A stretch of DNA of 64,000 nt, taken from NCBI RefSeq assembly GCF_017815515.1, contig NZ_CP072611.1:2232001-2296000 (forward strand). Direction: 5' to 3'. Each line of letters starts with the position of its first letter. Positions within the stretch are counted from its first letter, which is position 1. The position numbers and the translations under genes were made by a program. Source of the stretch: Aureimonas populi (lineage in GTDB: Bacteria; Pseudomonadota; Alphaproteobacteria; Rhizobiales; Rhizobiaceae). This document shows positions 33,640 to 42,489 of the stretch, in pieces. The notes under the pieces are model-generated. The model saw nothing but the letters and a program-made list of their open reading frames with translations. It searched no databases and was not told the origin of the DNA.

Positions 33640-34356
33640 ATGGTCGGTCATATCTCATCCACCTACGACGACGAGCTGAAGTCGATCCTGCGCCGGATCT
33701 CCGAAATGGGCGGGCAGGCCGAGCGCATCGTCGCGCGCGCGGTGGAAACGCTGATGCGCAGCGACGCGGAGGGCGCGCAGGCGGTGGTGAAGGAGGACAA
33801 GCTCCTCGACGCCGCCCAGCGCGAGCTGGACGAATATGCCATCCGCACCATCGCCAAGCGCCAGCCCATGGCGCAGGACCTGCGCGAGATCGTGGGCGCC
33901 ATCCGCATCTCCAACGACCTGGAGCGCATCGGGGACCTGGGCAAGAACATCGCCAAGCGCGTCATCGCCATCCACGAGCACAAGCAGCCGGTGAAGCTGA
34001 CCCGGGGGCTGGAGCACCTCTCGGAGCTGGCGCTGGAGCAGTTGAAGGACGTGCTCGACGCCTATGCGGTGCGCGACGAGAGCCGGGCGGAGAGGGTGCG
34101 GGCGCGAGACGAGGAGATCGACGCGATGTACACCTCGATCTTCCGCGAGCTTCTGACCTATATGATGGAGGACCCGCGCAACATCACCGCCTGCACGCAT
34201 CTTCTGTTCTCGGCCAAGAACATCGAGCGGATCGGCGACCACGCCACCAACATCGCCGAGACGATCTACTACATCAAGACGGGGCACCAGATGGAGCTGG
34301 ACCGGCCGAAGGACGACCGCACCCACGCCATCGTCGCGCCGGTCAAGAGCGACTGA
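33640..34356 (+). CDS. phoU: Phosphate signalling protein PhoU
   Basis: A 238-residue PhoU: two three-helix bundles with the metal-binding type motifs DLERIGDLGKNIAKR and ERIGDHATNIAE. It links the Pst transporter to PhoR and dampens PhoB activation at high phosphate. The ATG at 33640 has a GGAGGAAG ribosome site. Its place between pstB and phoB is the classic one. Confidence 0.96.
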   Translation: MVGHISSTYDDELKSILRRISEMGGQAERIVARAVETLMRSDAEGAQAVVKEDKLLDAAQRELDEYAIRTIAKRQPMAQDLREIVGAIRISNDLERIGDLGKNIAKRVIAIHEHKQPVKLTRGLEHLSELALEQLKDVLDAYAVRDESRAERVRARDEEIDAMYTSIFRELLTYMMEDPRNITACTHLLFSAKNIERIGDHATNIAETIYYIKTGHQMELDRPKDDRTHAIVAPVKSD

Positions 34357-34364
34357 GGCCGGCG

Positions 34365-35078
34365 ATGGGCGCGCGCGTCACGGTGGTGGAAGACGAGGAG
34401 GCGCTCGGCATCCTCCTTCGCTACAATCTGGAGGCCGAGGGATACGAGGTGGAGGTCATCGCGCGCGGCGACGAGGCCGATATCCGCCTGCGCGAGGAGA
34501 TGCCCGATCTCCTGATCCTCGACTGGATGCTGCCGGGCCTGTCGGGCGTCGAGCTTTGCCGGCGCCTGCGTATGCGGCCCGAGACACAGCGCCTGCCGAT
34601 CATCCTGCTCACCGCGCGCGGCGAGGAGAGCGAGCGCGTGCAGGGGCTGGCGGTGGGGGCGGACGACTATGTCGTCAAGCCGTTCTCCACGCCCGAGCTG
34701 ATGGCCCGCGTGCGCGCCATGCTGCGGCGCGCGAGCCCGGAGCGCATCTCGACGAGGCTGGGCGCCGGCGACCTGGAGCTGGACCGCGAAACGCACCGGG
34801 TGCGCCGGGCGGGGCGGGAGGTGAAGCTCGGCCCCACCGAGTTCCGCCTGCTGGAGTTCCTCCTCCAGGCGCCCGGCCGCGTCTTCTCCCGCGAGCAGCT
34901 TCTGGACGGGGTCTGGGGGCGGGACGTCTATGTGGACGAGCGGACCGTGGACGTCCATGTCGGGCGGCTGCGCCGGGCGATCAATCGCGGCAACCGGCCG
35001 GACCCGATCCGCACCGTGCGCGGTGCGGGCTACTCGCTGGACGAAACCTTCACCGGCGGCGCGTCAAGGCGCGCCTGA
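34365..35078 (+). CDS. phoB: Phosphate regulon response regulator PhoB
   Basis: A 237-residue OmpR-type response regulator. The receiver domain has the acidic pocket VVEDEEALG, the phospho-acceptor D53 in LILDWMLPG, and the conserved Lys in DDYVVKPF. The C-terminal winged helix ends with RTVRGAGYSLD. It activates Pho-box promoters, presumably including the one at 28914. It is the last gene of the operon and is followed directly by a terminator. It begins eight bases after phoU. Confidence 0.95.
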   Translation: MGARVTVVEDEEALGILLRYNLEAEGYEVEVIARGDEADIRLREEMPDLLILDWMLPGLSGVELCRRLRMRPETQRLPIILLTARGEESERVQGLAVGADDYVVKPFSTPELMARVRAMLRRASPERISTRLGAGDLELDRETHRVRRAGREVKLGPTEFRLLEFLLQAPGRVFSREQLLDGVWGRDVYVDERTVDVHVGRLRRAINRGNRPDPIRTVRGAGYSLDETFTGGASRRA

Positions 35079-35082
35079 TAAG

Positions 35083-35108
35083 AAAAAGGCGGCTCGCGCC
35101 GCCTTTTT
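35083..35108. terminator. Bidirectional terminator after phoB
   Basis: AAAAAGGCGGC, TCGC loop and GCCGCCTTTTT make an 11-bp perfect stem with T-runs on both strands. It ends the phosphate operon on the plus strand and the gcrA-DUF3297 unit on the minus strand. Confidence 0.92.
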
Positions 35109-35119
35109 CTTCAGCAGCC

Positions 35120-35368
35120 TCAGGCTTCGCCTTCGTCCTTCAGGAAGGGCTCGACCTCGCCCTTCAGCTTGATCGTCAGCGGCTTGCCCTTGCGGTCCAG
35201 CGTCTTGCCGGCCGCCACGCGCACCCAGCCTTCGCTGACGCAATATTCCTCGACATTGGTCTTCTCGACACCCTTGAAGCGGATGCCGATGCCGCGCGCG
35301 AGCAGCGCCTCGTCGTGGAACGGGCTGTCGGGATCGACCGAGAGGCGGTCGGGCAGCGTCTGGCTCAT
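35120..35368 (-). CDS. DUF3297 family protein
   Basis: An 82-residue protein of the DUF3297 family (begins MSQTLPDRLSVDPDSPFHD). These are small conserved alphaproteobacterial proteins of unknown function. It lies 11 bp downstream of gcrA on the same strand and is probably co-transcribed with it. Confidence 0.87.
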   Translation of the reverse strand: MSQTLPDRLSVDPDSPFHDEALLARGIGIRFKGVEKTNVEEYCVSEGWVRVAAGKTLDRKGKPLTIKLKGEVEPFLKDEGEA

Positions 35369-35379
35369 CGCCGCCTCGC

Positions 35380-35940
35380 TCAACGCACGCGCCGGCGCTC
35401 GGACACCGGCTGGAAGGCGATGCGGGCGTGATACTGGCAATAGGGCGAGGCATCGCCCGAGTGGTTGCCGCAGAAGCGGAAGTCCGGCGAAAGTGGGTCG
35501 CCCAGCGGCCACTTGCAGGTGCGCTCCGAGAGCTGGACGAGGGTGAGGTTGCGCGAGATGGGCACGATCTCGGCGCTGCGCGGCTCCTCGTGCAACTCGG
35601 GCGCGGCGACGACCTCTTCCTCCTCTTCCATCTTCAGCGCGGTCGCGCCCACGGCGCGCGCCATCGGCTGGCGGGCAACGGCGCTCTGCGAGGAGACGAC
35701 GAGGCGGGGCGCCTCGGCGAGGATGCGCGGAGCCTCGGCCGGCTTGGCGCGCACCTCGACCACGGTCTCCTCGGCCACGGCCGGCACCGTCTTGATGCGG
35801 CTTTCGAGCTTGAGACGATGGACCTTGCCGATCACCGCATTGCGCGTCACCCCACCGAGTTCGCCGGCGATCTGGCTGGCGCTGTGGCCTTCCGACCAGC
35901 GCTTCTTCAACAATTCGATGCGTTCATCCGTCCAGCTCAT
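35380..35940 (-). CDS. gcrA: GcrA cell cycle regulator
   Basis: A 186-residue GcrA, the alphaproteobacterial transcription factor that binds sigma-70 RNA polymerase and methylated GANTC sites to drive S-phase genes. The N-terminal helix-turn-helix (MSWTDERIELLKKRW; ASQIAGELGGVTRNAVIGK) and the C-terminal Cys/His cluster (CKWP, FCGN, YCQYH) are intact, with an acidic linker between. The ATG at 35940 follows a GAGG-containing site. A GANTC site lies about 40 bp upstream (35981). It probably forms an operon with DUF3297. Confidence 0.95.
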   Translation of the reverse strand: MSWTDERIELLKKRWSEGHSASQIAGELGGVTRNAVIGKVHRLKLESRIKTVPAVAEETVVEVRAKPAEAPRILAEAPRLVVSSQSAVARQPMARAVGATALKMEEEEEVVAAPELHEEPRSAEIVPISRNLTLVQLSERTCKWPLGDPLSPDFRFCGNHSGDASPYCQYHARIAFQPVSERRRVR

Positions 35941-35980
35941 TTGCGGGAGGCTCCTCGTTTCGGCTATCGCGCGGACGTTT

Positions 35981-35985
35981 GAATC
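35981..35985. promoter_or_regulatory. GANTC methylation site upstream of gcrA
   Basis: GAATC at 35981-35985 is a CcrM target (GANTC) located 41-45 bp before the gcrA start codon. In this group CcrM methylation and GcrA control each other, so a methylatable promoter is plausible. Confidence 0.45.
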
Positions 35986-36197
35986 CAATAACGTTCCCGG
36001 AGGGGAAATCCGGGTCGCGCACCATATGTGGGTGATATCTAGGGTTCGCCGCACGAAATCTAGTATGTGGGGGAGAAGTTACCTTATGGTGCGACTCGCT
36101 GACAAGAGTCGCGCACCCTCCGGCGAATCGTTTTTGTCTTTATCCCCAGCTTGCGCGGGCCTTGCGCCGTGCGCGAAGCGGGTGGCCGGCAGCTTCG

Positions 36198-36228
36198 TTG
36201 ACAATCGCTGCGCCGGGCATGGTATATT
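36198..36228 (+). promoter_or_regulatory. Sigma-70-like promoter of argD-argF
   Basis: A perfect -35 TTGACA (36198-36203) is followed by TATATT (36223-36228) with a 19-bp spacer, or by the less AT-rich GGTATA with 17 bp. The transcript would begin near 36235, giving a leader of about 93 bases that contains the hairpin below. Confidence 0.5.
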
Positions 36229-36255
36229 GTTCCCTTCGATGTTCGAAGCAAAGGA

Positions 36256-36276
36256 AAGCCTGCCCGTGGCAGGCTT
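36256..36276 (+). promoter_or_regulatory. Leader hairpin upstream of argD
   Basis: AAGCCTGCC and GGCAGGCTT form a perfect 9-bp stem with a CGT loop, about 20 bases into the inferred argD leader, followed by CGTTCGTTTAAAG. It may be an attenuator-like or mRNA-stabilising element; there is no strong T-run. Confidence 0.4.
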
Positions 36277-36327
36277 CGTTCGTTTAAAGAGCCCTCCCTC
36301 CCGCTTGGTAAGAAGCGAAACCCAGCC

Positions 36328-37551
36328 ATGGCCTCTGCCGATCAGACCCTTTCTCCCCTCTATGCCACCTATGCGCGCGCCGACCTGCGCTTCGAGCGAG
36401 GCGAGGGCGTGTGGCTGGAGACGCAGGACGGGCGGCGCTTCCTGGATTTCGGCGGCGGCGTGGCCGTCAATTCGCTCGGCCATGCCCATCCGCATCTCGT
36501 GGAGGCGCTGAAGAGCCAGGCCGAGAAGCTCTGGCACGTCTCGAACCTCTACGAGATTCCCGGCCAGGCGCGGCTCGCGCAGCGGCTGGTTGAGGCCAGC
36601 TTCGCCGACCGCGCCTTCTTCACCAATTCGGGGGCGGAGGCGCTGGAATGCGCCATCAAGACGGCGCGCCGCTGGCATTATGTGAACGGCCGGCCGGAGC
36701 GCTTCACGATCCTCACCTTCGAGGGCGCCTTCCATGGCCGCACGCTCGCCACCATCGCGGCCGGCGGGCAGAAGAAGTATCTGGAAGGCTTCGGCCCCAA
36801 GGTGGAAGGCTTCGAGCAGCTTCCCTTCGGCGATATCGAGGCGGTGAAGGCCGCGATCGGCCCGCAGACGGCGGCGATCCTGATCGAGCCGATCCAGGGG
36901 GAGGGCGGCATCCGCGTCGTCCCGGCCGAGTTCCTGCGCGCCTTGCGGGCTTTGTGCGACGAGCACGGCCTGCTGCTGGTCTTCGACGAGGTGCAGACCG
37001 GCGTGGGGCGCACGGGGCGCTTCTACGCCTATGAGAATTCCGGCGTTGAGCCCGATATCCTCGCCTCCGCCAAGGGCATCGGCGGCGGCTTTCCGCTGGG
37101 CGTGTGCCTGGCCACGGAGGACGCCGCGCGCGGCATGACCGGCGGCACGCATGGCAGCACCTATGGCGGCAATCCGCTCGCCATGGCGGTCGGCAACGCG
37201 GTGCTGGACGTCGTGCTGGAGGAGGGGTTCCTGACCCATGTGCGCGACATGGCGCTGCTTTTCCGGCAGAGCCTGGAAGGCCTGAAGGACCGCTATCCCG
37301 ACGTGATCGAGGAAATCCGCGGCGAGGGCCTCCTGCTCGGCATCAAGGCCAGGGTGCCGAACGCGGATCTCCTCATGTCGATGCGCGATAAGGGGCTGCT
37401 GGGCGTGCCGGCCGGCGACAATGTGGTACGCCTCCTGCCGCCGCTGATCGTCTCCGCGCAGGAGGTGCGCGAGGGCATGGCGCGGCTGGAGTCGGCGCTG
37501 GCCGCACTCTCCGTCTCGGGCGCCGCGATCGCGCGGGACGACGCGGCATGA
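36328..37551 (+). CDS. argD: Acetylornithine aminotransferase
   Basis: A 407-residue class III PLP-dependent aminotransferase that makes N-acetylornithine in arginine synthesis. The PLP lysine is K249 in [12 protein letters not shown], and the motifs [16 protein letters not shown] and [13 protein letters not shown] are typical. The call as ArgD rests on the overlap with argF, the next arginine enzyme: their ATGA junction makes a coupled operon. The gene has its own promoter and hairpin-bearing leader. Confidence 0.94.
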   Translation: MASADQTLSPLYATYARADLRFERGEGVWLETQDGRRFLDFGGGVAVNSLGHAHPHLVEALKSQAEKLWHVSNLYEIPGQARLAQRLVEASFADRAFFTNSGAEALECAIKTARRWHYVNGRPERFTILTFEGAFHGRTLATIAAGGQKKYLEGFGPKVEGFEQLPFGDIEAVKAAIGPQTAAILIEPIQGEGGIRVVPAEFLRALRALCDEHGLLLVFDEVQTGVGRTGRFYAYENSGVEPDILASAKGIGGGFPLGVCLATEDAARGMTGGTHGSTYGGNPLAMAVGNAVLDVVLEEGFLTHVRDMALLFRQSLEGLKDRYPDVIEEIRGEGLLLGIKARVPNADLLMSMRDKGLLGVPAGDNVVRLLPPLIVSAQEVREGMARLESALAALSVSGAAIARDDAA

Positions 37552-38480
37552 GCGGGGACGCGAGCTTGCGGCATTTCCTGGACCTCTCGGCGGTGGACCG
37601 CCGGGATCTTCGCGCCATCCTCGAGGACGCCAAGGCCCGCAAGGCCGCCGGGCGCGCCGGCGCGCGCCCGCTGGAGGGGCGGGTGCTGGCGATGATCTTC
37701 GAGAAGCCCTCCACGCGCACGCGCGTGTCGTTCGACGTCGCCATGCGCCAGCTCGGCGGCGAGACGCTGTTTCTCTCTGGCGCCGAGATGCAGCTCGGCC
37801 GCTCCGAGACCATCGCCGACACCGCGCGCGTCCTCTCGCGCTATGTCGACGCGATCATGATCCGCACCACCGAGCATCTGCGCCTTCTGGAACTGGCCGA
37901 GGCCGCCACGGTGCCCGTGGTCAACGCCCTGACGGACGACACCCATCCCTGCCAGATCATGGCCGACCTGCTCACCTTCGAGGAGCATCGCGGCCCCGTG
38001 GCGGGCAAGACCTTCGCCTGGACGGGTGACGGCAACAACGTGCTCAATTCCTTCATCGAGGCGGCCTCCCGCTTCGACTTCTCCCTGCGCATCGCCACGC
38101 CCGAGGGCTCCGAGCCCGCCGGCCTCTACGTGCAGAAGGCGCTGGAGGAGGGGGCCTCGATCCTCATCACCCAGGACCCGCAGGAAGCGGTGGAGGGCGC
38201 CGACTGCGTCGTCACCGACACCTGGGTTTCCATGGGGCGCGAGGAGGAGGCGCGGGGCCACAACGTGTTCGTGCCCTATCAGGTCAACGAGGCGCTGATG
38301 GCGCGCGCCCGGCCCGACGCGCTCTTCATGCACTGCCTGCCCGCCCATCGCGGCGAGGAGGTGACGGATGCGGTGATCGACGGGCCGCAATCGGTGGTCT
38401 TCGACGAGGCCGAGAACAGGCTTCACGCGCAGAAGGCCGTTCTGGCCTGGATGTTCGGCGAGGTCCGCGCGCATGGATGA
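37548..38480 (+). CDS. argF: Ornithine carbamoyltransferase
   Basis: A 310-residue ornithine carbamoyltransferase: carbamoyl phosphate plus ornithine to citrulline. The carbamoyl phosphate site [11 protein letters not shown], the DDTHPCQ motif and the ornithine-binding [12 protein letters not shown] are intact. The start overlaps argD by four bases, and its end overlaps hslO by eight bases. Confidence 0.96.
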   Translation: MSGDASLRHFLDLSAVDRRDLRAILEDAKARKAAGRAGARPLEGRVLAMIFEKPSTRTRVSFDVAMRQLGGETLFLSGAEMQLGRSETIADTARVLSRYVDAIMIRTTEHLRLLELAEAATVPVVNALTDDTHPCQIMADLLTFEEHRGPVAGKTFAWTGDGNNVLNSFIEAASRFDFSLRIATPEGSEPAGLYVQKALEEGASILITQDPQEAVEGADCVVTDTWVSMGREEEARGHNVFVPYQVNEALMARARPDALFMHCLPAHRGEEVTDAVIDGPQSVVFDEAENRLHAQKAVLAWMFGEVRAHG

Positions 38481-39471
38481 CGACATGCCGGGCCTCGGCG
38501 AATTCGGCTTCGCGGGCGACGACGCCGTGGTGCCCTTCCAGGTGGAGGCGCTCGACGCACGCGGCCGGGCGGTGCAGCTCGGCGCCATGGTGGACGCCAT
38601 CCTCGCGCGCCACGACTATCCGGAGCCGGTCTCGCGCCTTCTGGCGGAAATGATCGCGCTGACGGTGCTTCTGGGAACCTCGCTCAAGTTCGACGGCCGC
38701 TTCACCGCGCAGACGCAGACGGACGGGCCGGTCGATCTCCTCGTGGTGGATTTCTCCACGCCCTCCTCGGTGCGCGCCTATGCGCGCTTCGATGCCGAGC
38801 GCCTGGCCGAGGCGCAGGAGGCGAAGCGCACGGACCCCGAGAACCTCCTGGGCAAGGGCACGCTGGCGCTTACCGTCGACCAGGGCGCCAACATGCAGCG
38901 CTACCAGGGCATCGTGCCGCTCGACGGCTCGACGCTGGAGGCGGTGGCCGAATCCTATTTCCGCCAGTCCGAGCAGATTCCCACGGCCGTTCGCCTCGCC
39001 GTGGCGCGGATCGCCCGCCGGCGCGAGGGCGGCGGGTTCGAGGAAAGCTGGCGCGCCGGCGGCCTCGTCGCGCAGTTCCTGCCCCAGGCGCCCGAGCGGA
39101 TGCGCATGCCCGATCTGCCGGGCGGCGACGCGCCGGAGGGCCTGGAGGAGTTCACGCTCGAACCCGACGATGCCTGGACCGAAACCCGCGCCCTGGTGGA
39201 TACGGTCGAGCCGGCGGAACTGGCCGACCCGGACGTGGGGGTGGAGCGCCTCCTGTTCCGCCTGTTCCACGAACGCGGCGTGCGGGTGTTTCCCGCAACG
39301 CCGGTGATCGACGATTGCACGTGCTCCCGCGAGCGGATCGGCGAAGTCCTGTCCAGCTTCTCGGCCGAGGAGATCGAGGACTCCACCACCGACGGACGCA
39401 TCGAGGTGGTTTGCGAGTTCTGCTCGAAAACCTACGAGTTCTCGCCGGACGAGTTCAAGAAGCTCAATTGA
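38473..39471 (+). CDS. hslO: Redox-regulated chaperone Hsp33
   Basis: A 332-residue Hsp33 holdase activated by oxidation. The zinc-binding redox switch is present at the C-terminus as C282-x-C284 and C314-x2-C317. The N-terminal fold with [13 protein letters not shown] is typical. It overlaps argF by eight bases and ends in an 8-bp convergent overlap with apaG. An argF-hslO-apaG neighbourhood is common in Rhizobiales. Confidence 0.94.
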   Translation: MDDDMPGLGEFGFAGDDAVVPFQVEALDARGRAVQLGAMVDAILARHDYPEPVSRLLAEMIALTVLLGTSLKFDGRFTAQTQTDGPVDLLVVDFSTPSSVRAYARFDAERLAEAQEAKRTDPENLLGKGTLALTVDQGANMQRYQGIVPLDGSTLEAVAESYFRQSEQIPTAVRLAVARIARRREGGGFEESWRAGGLVAQFLPQAPERMRMPDLPGGDAPEGLEEFTLEPDDAWTETRALVDTVEPAELADPDVGVERLLFRLFHERGVRVFPATPVIDDCTCSRERIGEVLSSFSAEEIEDSTTDGRIEVVCEFCSKTYEFSPDEFKKLN

Positions 39472-39856
39472 GAACGCGCGGCTGCGCCGGCGCGTCGAGC
39501 GAGAAGGCCGGCACGCAGGCGTCAAACGCGTGGCCGTCCTCGCACTCCATGCGAAAATGGCCGCGCATGATGCCCGAGGGCGTGCCCAACGGGCAGCCGG
39601 AGGTGTAGGTGAAGCTGTCGCCCGGCGCCAGCACCGGCTCCTCTCCTACCACGCCGATGCCGCGCACCTCCTCCACATGGCCGCTCTCGTCCATGATGTG
39701 CCAATAGCGCGAGCGAAGCTGCACGGTCCTGTCGGAGCCGTTGGCGATCTCGATCGTATAGGCGAACACCCAGCGCCGCTCCTCCGGCGAGGACCGGTCC
39801 TTCAGGAAGCTCGGCGTCACGCTGATCGTGATGCCCTCGGTGGTTTCTTGGTACAT
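39464..39856 (-). CDS. apaG: ApaG family protein
   Basis: A 130-residue ApaG/DUF525 protein with an immunoglobulin-like fold (Co2+/Mg2+ efflux-associated protein in older annotation; the true role is unclear). It has the conserved W-x-F-x-Y-x-I-x-I, LxSRYWHI and SGCPLGTPSGIMRGHF motifs. The ATG at 39856 was chosen because upstream sequence is not conserved. It is convergent and overlapping with hslO and lies downstream of metZ on the same strand, with 72 bp between. Confidence 0.92.
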   Translation of the reverse strand: MYQETTEGITISVTPSFLKDRSSPEERRWVFAYTIEIANGSDRTVQLRSRYWHIMDESGHVEEVRGIGVVGEEPVLAPGDSFTYTSGCPLGTPSGIMRGHFRMECEDGHAFDACVPAFSLDAPAQPRVLN

Positions 39857-39928
39857 GATCGTCCGACAGGCAGGAGGAGCGGGGCATTCCACCCTGAAGT
39901 GGGACGCCCCTCGGCTGTTGCAAGCGGT

Positions 39929-41122
39929 TCAGGCCGCCGCCAGCGCCGCGTCCACGTCCTCCATCAGGTCCTCGATGTCCTCGATGCCCGCCGAGAACCG
40001 CAGGAGCCCGTCGCTGATGCCGAGTTCGGCGCGGGCCTCCGGTGCGAGATTCTTGTGCGTCGTCGTCGCCGGATGGGTGATGAGGCTCTTGGCGTCGCCC
40101 AGATTGTTGGTGATCTTCACCACCTGGAGCGCGTCGCAGAAGCGGAATGCCGCCGCCTTGCCGCCTTTTACCTCGAAGGCCAGAAGCGTCGACCCGCCCG
40201 TCATCTGGCGCGCGATGACGGCGGCGTCCGGGTGGTCGGCCCGGCCGGGATAGAGAATGCGCGAAACCTTGGGCGACTGCGCCAGATGGTCGGCCAGCCG
40301 CGCCGCGTTCGCGGTCTGGCACGCCACGCGCAACGGCAGCGTCTCCAGGCCCTTCAGGAGTACCCAGGCGTTGAAGGGCGAGAGCGAGGGGCCCGTATGG
40401 CGGAAAAAATCGTGCAGGTTCTCGTCGATCCATTCCTTGGAGGAAAGGATGACGCCGCCGAGGCACCGGCCCTGTCCGTCGATATGCTTGGTGGCCGAAT
40501 AGACGACGACGTCGGCGCCCAGTTGCAGGGGCTTTTGCTGGAGCGGCGTGGCGAAGACGTTGTCCACCACCAGCTTGGCCCCGGCTGCATGGGCGATCTC
40601 GGCGACGGCGGCGATGTCGATCACCTCCAGCGTCGGATTGGTCGGACTCTCCATGAAGAAGAGCTTCGTTTCGGGCCGCACAGCCGCGCGCCATGCCTCG
40701 AGGTCGCGGCCGTTGACCAGCGTGCACGCCACCCCGGCCCGCCCGAGCACCGTTTCCAGGATGTAGCGACACGAGCCGAAGAGGGCGAGCGCGGCCACCA
40801 CGTGGTCGCCGGCCTTCACCGAGCACTGGAGCGCGGCCCACACGGCGGCCATGCCCGACGCCGTGGCGCGCGCGTCTCCGGCGCCCTCCAGCGCCATCAT
40901 CCGCTCCTCGAACATGCGGGTGGTGGGGTTGGAGTAGCGCGAATAGATGAAGCCGTCGTCCTCGCCCTTGAAGCGCGCCTCGGCGGCGGCCGCCGTGTCG
41001 TAGGCGAAGCCCTGCGTCAGGAAGAGCGCCTCGGACATCTCGCCGAAGCCCGAGCGCATGGTGCCGGCATGGACCAGTTGCGTTGCGGGGCGCAGCCGTC
41101 TTGGCTCTTGCGTCTTCGACAT
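39929..41122 (-). CDS. metZ: O-succinylhomoserine sulfhydrylase
   Basis: A 397-residue PLP enzyme of the Cys/Met metabolism family that converts O-succinylhomoserine and sulfide to homocysteine. The PLP lysine is K212 in YSATKHIDGQGR; SGMAAVWAAL and ITHPATTTHKNL are also typical. The call as MetZ rather than cystathionine synthase or lyase rests on family resemblance and on control by a SAM-II riboswitch directly upstream. The ATG at 41122 has an AGGAG site about 11 bases upstream. Confidence 0.92.
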   Translation of the reverse strand: MSKTQEPRRLRPATQLVHAGTMRSGFGEMSEALFLTQGFAYDTAAAAEARFKGEDDGFIYSRYSNPTTRMFEERMMALEGAGDARATASGMAAVWAALQCSVKAGDHVVAALALFGSCRYILETVLGRAGVACTLVNGRDLEAWRAAVRPETKLFFMESPTNPTLEVIDIAAVAEIAHAAGAKLVVDNVFATPLQQKPLQLGADVVVYSATKHIDGQGRCLGGVILSSKEWIDENLHDFFRHTGPSLSPFNAWVLLKGLETLPLRVACQTANAARLADHLAQSPKVSRILYPGRADHPDAAVIARQMTGGSTLLAFEVKGGKAAAFRFCDALQVVKITNNLGDAKSLITHPATTTHKNLAPEARAELGISDGLLRFSAGIEDIEDLMEDVDAALAAA

Positions 41123-41158
41123 CTCTCGCTCTTCTCCTGCTCATGGGCCGCGAGGCAC

Positions 41159-41193
41159 AAAAAAAACCGGCTCTTGCACGTCGCAAAGCCGGT
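41159..41193 (-). terminator. Riboswitch-controlled intrinsic terminator in the metZ leader
   Basis: On the minus strand ACCGGCT, TTGC, a GACGT loop, GCAA and AGCCGGT form a long stem followed by eight T residues. It lies 28 bases after the SAM-II aptamer and 36 bases before the metZ start, so it is the expression platform that stops transcription when SAM is bound. Confidence 0.9.
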
Positions 41194-41220
41194 CCGCGGA
41201 CGTATTCGCCCCGCATCGGC

Positions 41221-41275
41221 CCCTTTAGCGACTTGTTTAACGTGGCTGCAAGCCGGCCGGCCAAATCACCACGGG
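41221..41275 (-). promoter_or_regulatory. SAM-II riboswitch aptamer
   Basis: The minus strand shows the SAM-II (metA motif) signature in order: CGTGGTGATTTG, CCGG, then CTTGCAGCCACG (pairing with CGTGG), TTAAACAA and finally GTCGCTAAAGGG. The CGTGG/CCACG helix and the downstream GCTAAA strand needed for the H-type pseudoknot are both there. It would bind S-adenosylmethionine and lower metZ expression. A promoter lies immediately upstream and a terminator downstream. Confidence 0.95.
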
Positions 41276-41285
41276 AACGGTGCCG

Positions 41286-41314
41286 AAAATAGCCCCCTGA
41301 TGGACTGCGGTCAA
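41286..41314 (-). promoter_or_regulatory. Sigma-70 promoter of the metZ riboswitch transcript
   Basis: On the minus strand a -35 TTGACC (41309-41314) and a -10 TATTTT (41286-41291) are separated by exactly 17 bp. Transcription would start about 41279, a few bases before the SAM-II aptamer. Confidence 0.75.
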
Positions 41315-41370
41315 TTCTCTGCTAAGAGCGCTGGAAAGCCGGGGGACGCAGCGATGGGGAACAGCGCAAC

Positions 41371-42456
41371 ATGAGGCAAGGCATCCTGCCGGATCGGGAT
41401 ATCGCGGCGCTGTTCGAGGCGGGCGCGATCGCGAGCGCGCGCGCGCTCGACGAGGACCAGATCCAGCCCGCCAGCCTCGACCTGCGCCTGGGGCCCACGG
41501 CCTACCGGGTGCGCGCAAGCTTCCTGCCCGGCCCCCGGCGCAGCGTGTCGCAGACGCTGGAGCGCTTCTCGCTGCACCAGTTCGACCTGTCGGAAGGGGC
41601 GGTCCTGGAAACGGGCTGCGTCTACATCGTGCCGCTGATGGAGAGCTTCGCGCTGCCGCAAGGCGTGCGGGCAGCGGCCAACCCGAAATCCTCCACCGGC
41701 CGCCTCGACATCTTCACCCGCATCATCGCCGACCATGGCCAGGAGTTCGACAAGATTCCGGCCGGCTATCGCGGCCCGCTCTTCATCGAGATCTCGCCGC
41801 GCACCTTCCCGGTGCTGGTGCGCACCGGCTCGCGCCTCTCGCAGATACGCTTCCGGGAAGGCAAGGCGCAGCTCACCGGCGAGGAGCTGGCGGGGCTGAA
41901 CGCGGCCGAGCGGCTGACCAGCGCGGCCGACGCCAATATTTCCGGCGGCGGTATCGCGCTGTCGGTCGATCTCAACGGCGACGAGCAGGGGCTCGTCGGC
42001 TATCGCGGCAAGCGCCATACCGGCGTGGTGGATGTGGACCGGCGCGAGGCCCACAGGGTGGCCGAGTTCTGGGAGCCCATCCACCGCTCCGGGTCGGGTG
42101 AGCTCGTGCTGGACCCCAACGAGTTCTATATCCTCGTGTCCGAGGAGGCGGTGCACGTGCCGCCGCGCTTCGCGGCCGAAATGACGCCCTTCGACCCGCT
42201 CGTGGGCGAGTTCCGCGTCCATTATGCGGGCTTCTTCGATCCGGGCTTCGGCCATTCGGCGGCGGGCGGCACGGGCAGCCGCGCCGTGCTGGAGGTGCGC
42301 AGCCACGAGGTGCCCTTCATCCTGGAGCACGGCCAGATCGTCGGCCGGCTCATCTACGAGCGCATGGCGGCCGAGCCCGGCCGGCTCTACGGCGCCGACC
42401 TCAGGTCGAACTACCAGGCCCAGCGGCTGAAGCTTTCCAAGCACTTCCTCCCCTGA
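41371..42456 (+). CDS. dcd: 2'-deoxycytidine 5'-triphosphate deaminase, long form
   Basis: A 361-residue dCTP deaminase, which makes dUTP for thymidylate synthesis. This is the long alphaproteobacterial form, about twice the length of enterobacterial Dcd (193 residues), with two dUTPase-like lobes: the first contains IQPASLDLRLG and NPKSSTGRLDIF, the second HYAGFFDPGFGHSAAGGTGSRAVLEVR. The fold similarity of the lobes suggests an internal duplication. It is divergent from the metZ promoter. Confidence 0.9.
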   Translation: MRQGILPDRDIAALFEAGAIASARALDEDQIQPASLDLRLGPTAYRVRASFLPGPRRSVSQTLERFSLHQFDLSEGAVLETGCVYIVPLMESFALPQGVRAAANPKSSTGRLDIFTRIIADHGQEFDKIPAGYRGPLFIEISPRTFPVLVRTGSRLSQIRFREGKAQLTGEELAGLNAAERLTSAADANISGGGIALSVDLNGDEQGLVGYRGKRHTGVVDVDRREAHRVAEFWEPIHRSGSGELVLDPNEFYILVSEEAVHVPPRFAAEMTPFDPLVGEFRVHYAGFFDPGFGHSAAGGTGSRAVLEVRSHEVPFILEHGQIVGRLIYERMAAEPGRLYGADLRSNYQAQRLKLSKHFLP

Positions 42457-42489
42457 TGGAACATCGCGCGCCCGGCCGGATTCCCGGTG

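Larger units (their letters stand above)
35941..36327. other. 387-bp spacer between gcrA and argD
   Basis: The left part holds the gcrA promoter region with a GANTC site at 35981-35985. A hairpin (GGTGCGACTC/GAGTCGCGCACC, 36088-36117) lies in the middle, with a five-T run 13 bases after it on the plus strand, and a second GANTC at 36124-36128. The right part has the argD promoter (36198-36228) and a leader hairpin (36256-36276). I see no coding frame. Confidence 0.55.

Noticed and set aside
31500..33641. A 713-codon minus-strand frame
   Set aside because: Shadow of pstA and pstB; no ribosome site or domain.
42487..42489. GTG as the start of the RMF-like gene
   Set aside because: An ATG directly follows and no ribosome site favours the GTG.
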